Position numbers and translations under genes: made by a program. From Rhyzopertha dominica (lineage: Eukaryota; Arthropoda; Insecta; Coleoptera; Bostrichidae): a stretch of 64,000 nt of DNA. Within the stretch, counting starts at the first letter, position 1; each line of letters begins with the position of its first letter. A model generated the notes under the pieces. The model did no database searches and was not told the origin of the DNA. It was given only the letters and a program-made list of their open reading frames with translations. The stretch is taken from the NCBI GenBank assembly GCA_025024175.1, contig QCXZ01000137.1, forward strand, positions 62,212,911-62,276,910. The letters run 5' to 3'. Shown in pieces: positions 57,713-64,000 of the stretch.

Positions 57713-59191
57713 TTAAAGAACTTCCTAACGCAGCTCGGTTTGAAAAAATGCTTCGCAAAGATCCATACTGTTTACCTATTCATGACGTCACCAAGCCATA
57801 TAAAGACTATACGCCTTCCTTGAGTGTACGGAAGTAGGTAATGGAAACATTTTGATAACACCGACGTATTATTAAGTCACAGGTAGTAAGCATCCCTAAC
57901 TTAAGATAATTCATGTGATAGACTTGTTATGCCGTTGTTCATTATTTCTCCGTAAACACAAGTTCTCGTAGTGATCATTTACCTAGTGCTGCGAACATTG
58001 TGTCAAGGTTCTCTAAAAAGATACAGGAGTCTTAGACGCAATCCACGACCTTGTGAGCAACTCGAGGAGTAGATCCTATTCGGAACGTCAAATGACAACC
58101 TCAAGTGTCATACCTGCACCACGTCTATTGCAGACGCGGAGGAAATTCATCGAGATACCTGGAGCGAACCGGGATGAAACTCTCCTTAGTAGTCTTGAAA
58201 GCCTTTTGAGTTTCTCTAATACAATTATTACTGCTGTTTAATGTCAGACTTTGATTCAGCCTTAGAACCTGAATTAGTGGATAATTTAACTGATTTAATA
58301 CCTAAAACTAGCAAAAAAGCAGCAGTTCAAGCAAGTAGTTAAAAAATAAAATTATACTATTACCCACCAGAAACCTCCACAGTTAGTCTCTATGCCACAA
58401 CACGCTGAAGAATGAGAAATGCTCATTTGAAAACATAAGCATAATGACGTTGCAGTTACTTGGCGCTCACGTTTTCAAGTCAGAATGTGCGCTTTTTACT
58501 AAATTTTGTTATATTTTGCACACTTTTATAATAATTTTTTAATAACATAAGTATTTAATTCAGCAATATTAAATATGACAGCCTTGGAATACATTTGTAG
58601 CTAAACTGTTTTAACAAGAAATGTGATGTATTAATAAATATAACACATATAGGTAACTGATTAAGTCAATCGGAAAAATATATAGGGCATTTTGTTCTGC
58701 ATAAATAGTTGCACCTGATATTTAGTTCTCACAAGTTTAACATTTTTTTATTAGAGCAAAAGCTAATTAGAATTATTTTGTTTATAGACTGGATTGTTAC
58801 TGAGCTCATACATTCGCATGAGTTGTCCATTTCTACACTTTCCCCATATGATCTCCATGAAAACACAATATACTTATCTAAGAGCAAATGAATGTTGTTA
58901 AGCTTCATGGCGTACAAGGCATATTTAGGGCTCTTTAAAATTCTCCGGTAAATATTCTGGAAAGACAAATATAGCCTTTATACCACCTTAATAAAATTAC
59001 TTATCATCTTAAAACTGCTAAGATTTGTGCTTAGCCAAATCCGTTATAATTAAATTCACTCTCGCGTGCTAGATCCACTAACAGTCATCAAAATCACGTA
59101 CTTTCCTGAAATGTTTACTTAGGGAAGGATTTCACCTGTGCCCTTTTACCTTCCGACTTTCACGGCCATTGTACCTACAAAGTATACTCAC
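57713..59191. other. GPCR intron, no gene seen
   Basis: This adjoins the splice donor of the 59192-59371 exon. A short frame near 58243 (MSDFDSALEPELVDNL) looks protein-like but ends after about 33 codons and is not recognised. Confidence 0.4.
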
Positions 59192-59371
59192 CCCCAAATC
59201 AATATACATGACGTACAGAGGATACGGCAGAACTAGACACACCGACGTTAGCCAAGTACCAACAGCACACACTAAAGCGGGTATTCGATGCTTCGTGGGA
59301 TGGCGAATGTAACGAAGTCTGTCCCATGCGATGAGGAGAAAAGTTAAAGTGGTCGTGTGCAGGGGAATGTC
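59192..59371 (-). CDS. Class A GPCR exon: TM3 end to TM4
   Basis: This 180-nt minus-strand exon encodes exactly 60 residues in phase 0. The acceptor is ctctttattttcag and the donor gtgagtat. It begins DIPLHTTTLTFLLIAWDRL, the cytoplasmic end of TM3 with WDRLRY in place of the DRY motif. Then comes intracellular loop 2 (RHPTKHRIP). TM4 follows (ALVCAVGTWLTSVCLVLPYP) with the hallmark Trp and Pro residues, and it ends YVMYIDLG. Family length, motifs and splice sites together make this a real exon. It continues in phase into the exon at 19970-20061. It is rhodopsin-like and probably a peptide or orphan receptor of insects. The TM1-2 exons were not found in the 4.6 kb remaining upstream, most of which is transposon. 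Confidence 0.88.
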
Positions 59372-60236
59372 CTGAAAATAAAGAGTGCATAGTCAGATAA
59401 AGTTATGTAGTTGTGCAGCTTTGTGGTTACAGCCAATGCATGCTCACGTATATTTTGAATATTGCTCAACGAAATACGTCAACCTTCAATTATGTACAAG
59501 GTGGAGCGTTTTGCTTGCCCGAATGAGGCCGAGATACCGTAACGGTAGTAAATTAAAAAAATACGAAAGATGTGGGTTCTTTTTTTCATAAACTATTTAC
59601 CGGTGTAATTGGAATAAAGTTATTGTTTTTGAGCCACTAAATAACTCCTTTATTCGTAAAAATAGAAAAAATGAATTAAACGTTTATAAAGTAGTTTTGT
59701 CTCTAGAATACCACATTGACAAAACTTCTTTCCATATGTTTGTGTTACGACACGAAGTAAGCAATGGATGATTTTTTATGGTTAAAACTATATACAGGGT
59801 TGCTACAAAGTATGGAGCCAGCAGGATATTTCAGGTTCTGTTCGATCGCTTTTCTGAAATTGTGCGTGAGCCTATGAGTAATTACAATGCATTTTCTGAA
59901 ATTCAGCTCTCGTTTCCGAGATATGGGCGCAAGTTGCATTTTTTAATATGAAGAGGGGGTCAAAAGGCACATCATTGAAAATGATATTTTTTCCAAGTTT
60001 CAAAAATGTATCACACTTGTACAATTTATTGCTTCTGGTTTGAGAAAAGTGAGCCTGACAAAGAACGAAAAGAATAAAAACAATTTTCTTTATCGCTACC
60101 ATTTTTCCTTGACTGGTGATAATTTTCGTCTAGTTTGATCAATTTATTGCAAATCGGGTACCCTAAAAGTAAAAAAAGGAAAACATGATTCCGTGTAAAA
60201 TGCAGTATTTTTTCAGATTTACATTACAGAAGATGC

Positions 60237-61109
60237 TCAAAATGTTCCCCATTTACTTCCTAACAGTAATGCAGCCTTGAGTAAAAGCATATTTGGAGAT
60301 ATGTTCTGAATTTCTACCCTGATTCGCCGTTTTAAATCTTCTGCATTATGTGGCCGATCAGCATAAATACGATTTTTCAGATACCCCCACAGGAAAAAAT
60401 CAAGCGGCGTCAGATCAGGGGAACGTGCCGGGCATTTTATCGCTCCGCGTCTACCGATCCATCTGTCTGCAAATATCGCATTCAAATATCCACGAACATA
60501 GACTGCAAAATGGGGTGGTGTTATGGTATAATGTGACACGCAAGAGTTGTAAATACTTGACACAATAATGTGCTCACCGATAATACCACACCAAACTTTC
60601 ACTTTCTGAGGGAGTTGTGTATGGACTTGTTCCACCCAATGTGGATTTGTGTCCGACCAATATATGCAATTATGCCTATTCACATTACCAATGAGGCAAA
60701 AAGTCGTTTCATCAGAAAACATAATCCAATTTAAAATGTTTCTATCTTCATCTATCATGTTCATAGCAGTTTCGCAAAATTCTATCCTACGATCCAAATC
60801 ATCTTCGCTCAGTTCTTGTAATAAGTGAATTTTGTATTGATGAAACTTCTCTTTTTTCAAAATTTTCTGAACAGATCTTCTGTTAATTTGGTGAGTGAGA
60901 GCACGCTGTTGTATGGAACGCTTGGGATTCTCTTGCACATCTAAAATGACATTCAAGCTACTTTCCTCACTCGTAGCAACCTTTGAATGACCTGGTTTTT
61001 GAAGATTTGTAACACCGCCGGTTTCATCAAAACGTTGCAATGTATTAATAACTGTTGATCTGACAATTGGTTCACGATCTTTCTTCATGAATTGCATCGT
61101 AGAGTGCAA
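60237..61109 (-). pseudogene. Tc1/IS630-type transposase, broken
   Basis: A 290-codon frame holds the middle and C-terminus. It has the helix-turn-helix part (LQRFDETGGVTNLQKPG; INRRSVQKILKKEKFHQYK) and the first catalytic Asp in IMFSDETTFCL, then GNVNRHNCIYWS and VKVWCGIIGEHI. Next come GYLNAIFADRWIGRRG and the third block CPARSPDLTPLDFFLWGYLK. The second catalytic block (normally QQDGAPPH) is damaged to TITPPHF, with a deletion before it. The true N-terminus continues in another frame upstream (YSEVVALYDAI at about 61080-61120) and resumes beyond the hAT insert at 63204 and above. Frameshift, deletion and insertion make it inactive. Confidence 0.85.
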
Positions 61110-61142
61110 CTACTTCCGAATAACTTCGCCTTTTATCTCCAT

Positions 61143-63203
61143 CAGTGATGGTCGTTTACGCGTAAATTATAATTTTCTACGTTACACGTGTAGAAAATGT
61201 AGATAAAGCATTTTGGGGTAGATTTTGAGTAGAAAATTCAAGACGAGTTTATTATGGTTAAAGTGGATTAAGTAGGTACGCGATAAACCTGAATGGAGAC
61301 CATTTTGTTTCTAATTTCTCTGTTTTGCTAGTTTTTTCATGTGTCGATTTCCTTTTCATAACAGTTTTCTTTGGAACATGAAAGACAAAGCATTATGTTT
61401 TCCTTCCACGACTATATTAAGTACATTCTGAAGAAGCCTATTTTCACATTCTATCAAATTAGAACAGCATGTTCCATATAAAAGTTGATTTTTCTCCAAA
61501 GAAAGGTATGTACTGTAATCAATTATCACCAGTTACTTGCTTCTTTAGATCAATTTACCTAGTTCAGTATACATATATAGGACAATCAAATTGACCTGCA
61601 ATTAAATACGTTTGGTCAAAGAACAAGGATGCATATAAAATTTGCCGTTTATAGAGAATAAAGATAATAAAATCCAGAGTGCGCCGGAGTGCTTTTGACA
61701 GAATACTTAGCCTGCTTACTCAGGTCTCCATGGACCTGGGTTGCCAACTCTGGGCCCTTCCAATTTCCCACACATTTAGCTGGTTAATTATGTGTGTATA
61801 CCTAAAAATTGTCTTATTTTCAAAATTGTAAATACCCTAAAATTTGACCGCAAGTGCATTTCACAATTTTCATTCAGAACTCATATTTTACCTTTGCAAA
61901 TGACTTTCTCTAATAAGTCGTTGTCAAATGATTTCCAAGCTTAATTGATGACATGTGCGTTTTGAAGCTGTAATTACAACATTCTTGTTGTTACGAATCG
62001 TTGTCTTAGGGCGGATATAGCTTTAAAAGACTATCTGGTCAGGATGAGTCTTAACACGATTTCTGCTTAGTTCAGCTCTTCTACCTTTTCCTATAAAGTT
62101 TGTTCAACTAACTGCTGTCATATAGAATCACATCAGAATCTGTCATATATTCGGTGATAACTCTAACTTTTGTACCAAATTTCTAAATTCACATTACAGT
62201 TTAACAATTAATACAAAAAACAAAAAAAACTAAAAATCTATTCGAACTCACGTTTATGACAGTCAGTTTATTTAATATAAGTTATAGGAATCCAGTAAAA
62301 GCATATTCAGCACGAATTTAAACCCGGTGTGTTGTTAAAAATGCAATTAAATATATTTCAGTTTATCTAAATGAAGCTTAATTTGATTAAAATACTAAGT
62401 AGTCGGTTAATTTTTGAGAGCAATGCACTGGCGATCTAAGAAGGTTGGCTTGACGCATAATGCTGAGGCATTTGTCATTCTAAGCTTAAATAATGTTAGA
62501 TATTCATCTAGTCTCTTTCCCTGGGGAGTAAAAATTACTGCAATTGTATCTTTAGCACCTATACACATGAACTCCCAGCTTCAATTTCTAAAGCTTCTGG
62601 TGTGAGAAGTTGAAACTGTACTAAAAGCGCATCGGTTAATGCATTAGTCTTTGATATGTGTTAATTCTGAATCAGAAATCGTGCTCCTATTAGTAGAACT
62701 TTTAAGGTGAAATTTATGTTCCTTGGGTACTTCGTATGCTATCATTATATATTATGTGGATCACGGATCTTTATTCTTTTTTGTTAAACGCGAGAGCGAT
62801 GCAACTGAATGCACCTCACCTGAGTTCATCAATAACGGAATTAGTAATAAAGGGGCTTTGTATGATCAGTGTACATAGATAACATATAAATACTTTGGGT
62901 CTTCATTTCGCAAAAGATGTTTTAAGTCGCCTTGCAGAAAATCCACGAAGATTATTCATGGAATAAATACTTCATGAATTACTTAAGTACCTACATCTAA
63001 CATTTATTATTTCTATTTATGTTAAATTGAACTCTACAGGACGTGCTTGCTTTGCCCAACACTAAAAAAAACTATATATTTCTAGAATTCTGTTTGTCTA
63101 CACAATGCTGTTTTCTACAGTAGACTTTTAAGGTAGAATATTACATAGTTTACGTGTAGATAATAGCGTAATTTACATGGCGTATTTTACGCGCCCAACA
63201 CTG
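61143..63203. mobile_element. hAT-like element, copy 3, nested in transposase gene
   Basis: The left end is cagtgatggtcg and the right, inverted, is cagtgttgggcg. It is flanked by atctccat (61135-61142) and atttccat (63204-63211), an 8-bp duplication with one change. It is the same family as 6155-6895 but about 1.3 kb longer, mainly because of an internal segment that includes dispersed repeat copy B. No hAT transposase is seen. Confidence 0.85.
62491..63058. repeat. Dispersed repeat, copy B
   Basis: Matches 1495-2092 in the same orientation, with small indels. It lies just inside the right end of hAT copy 3. Confidence 0.7.
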
Positions 63204-63599
63204 ATTTCCATAACTAATCATCACAATTTCGATGCGATCATGTTCACTCGGAAAAACTTGGAGTTTTTGTTCCTAAATAGCGATAACAAATATGGTTTTT
63301 ATCCCGAAGTTTTTTTACAAGACCCGAGTTTATCACATTTTTCTCGACTGAGAAGCAATAAATTGTACAAGTGATACATTTTTAAAATCAGGAAAAAATA
63401 TTTTTCAATAATGTGCCTTTTGACTCCCAATTTATACCACGCAACTTGCGCCCATATCTCGGAAACGAGAGATGACACGGAGTAGAAAAAATTCCAGAAA
63501 ATGCATTTTAATTACCCATAGGCCCATGTACAATTTCAGAAAAATCGGTCAAACAGAACCAGAAATATCCTGCTGGTTCCATACTTTGTAGCGACCCTG

Positions 63600-64000
63600 T
63601 TTTCAAGAAATTCAGATTTCTAAGTTGGCCACTAAACCGAAGTTGGCTATTAGCCAGTACAGACTTTGTTGCTTGGGTAACGCAATAAATATAATATGTA
63701 AATAACGCTTTCTTCCTGTGTAGAAACTTGTTAATCTATAACAACTATGAAATATAGTAATCTTAAAAAGTATAATATGAGTCCGTCTTTCAAAAGTACT
63801 AAAAGAACCGACGACTACGTTTTGTTTCTGGAGCTGAGACAAAAAAAGCAGAGCAAGCACTGAAGCTTGCAAAATAAAGTAAATTTACAGTATTGATGAC
63901 CCATTAACTGAAAAGGGAAGGCAGAGGTTTACCAGAAATTATATTTTATAATATAATGAGCAGCAGCACTCTTATTTTCAAACCAGCATATGTTTTGAAT
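63600..64000. other. Gene-less stretch to window end
   Basis: No GPCR exon or other feature recognised. Confidence 0.4.

Larger units (their letters stand above)
59795..63599 (-). mobile_element. Tc1/IS630-type transposon with long inverted ends, interrupted
   Basis: The ends begin cagggttgctacaaagtatg and, inverted, cagggtcgctacaaagtatg. Similarity extends inward for about 290 bp on both sides (aaccagcaggatatttc, tttccgagatatgggcgcaa, acaatttattgcttct). The left flank is TA and the right is TT, a slightly decayed TA target. The transposase is on the minus strand. Its 5' part is split by a hAT-like element (61143-63203). Without that insert the transposon would be about 1.74 kb. Confidence 0.85.

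Noticed and set aside
59199..59390. Minus-strand 63-codon ORF over the GPCR exon
   Set aside because: It is a shadow in another frame; the receptor frame has the splice sites and GPCR motifs.

Overview
The window is AT-rich eukaryotic DNA, almost certainly from an arthropod and most likely an insect. It has spliceosomal introns, class A GPCR exons, an intact RBX1/Roc1-type RING gene, and many animal transposable elements (mariner, Tc1, hAT, PIF/Harbinger-like, Penelope-like, non-LTR and Ty3/gypsy). There are no bacterial operons, CRISPR arrays or phage genes. The species cannot be named from the sequence alone.

The host-gene backbone is on the minus strand. Two exons with clean splice sites and matching phase encode consecutive parts of one rhodopsin-like GPCR: TM3 to TM4 at 59192-59371, and extracellular loop 2 into TM5 at 19970-20061. 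The intron between them is about 39.1 kb and holds most of the mobile DNA in the window. Exons for TM1-2 and TM6-7 were not found and probably lie outside. A second host-type gene, an uninterrupted RBX1-like ORF, sits at 5266-5601 on the minus strand and looks like an intact retrocopy.

Layout: 1-3000, anonymous DNA with SINE-like and dispersed repeats; 3004-4282, a nearly complete mariner whose transposase is split by a 50-bp intron; 5.3 kb, RBX1-like; 6155-6895, 10927-12146 and 13429-14376, non-autonomous DNA transposons with recognisable target-site duplications; 9.2 and 17.2-17.6 kb, Penelope-like endonuclease remnants; 12.7-13.3 and 22.4-23.7 kb, decayed non-LTR reverse transcriptases; 20.7 kb, a 5S rRNA-like fragment; 25.6-28.75 kb, an inverted, foldback-like satellite with a MITE near its hinge; 28988-38293, a 9.3-kb Ty3/gypsy element with 1554-bp LTRs and 4-bp target duplications; 44.4-46.6 kb, a 141-bp satellite; 53.2-54.4 kb, an inverted Tc1 duplication; 59795-63599, a Tc1/IS630-type element broken by a nested hAT element.

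The most unusual object is the gypsy element. Its two LTRs differ at only about two positions, so it is young. Its gag and its RNase H-integrase frames are open, but protease and reverse transcriptase are missing. The junction lies at a short shared motif that keeps the frame. Downstream of integrase it carries two more open frames, one with a second pair of gag-like zinc knuckles. It looks like a non-autonomous retroelement that depends on a helper.
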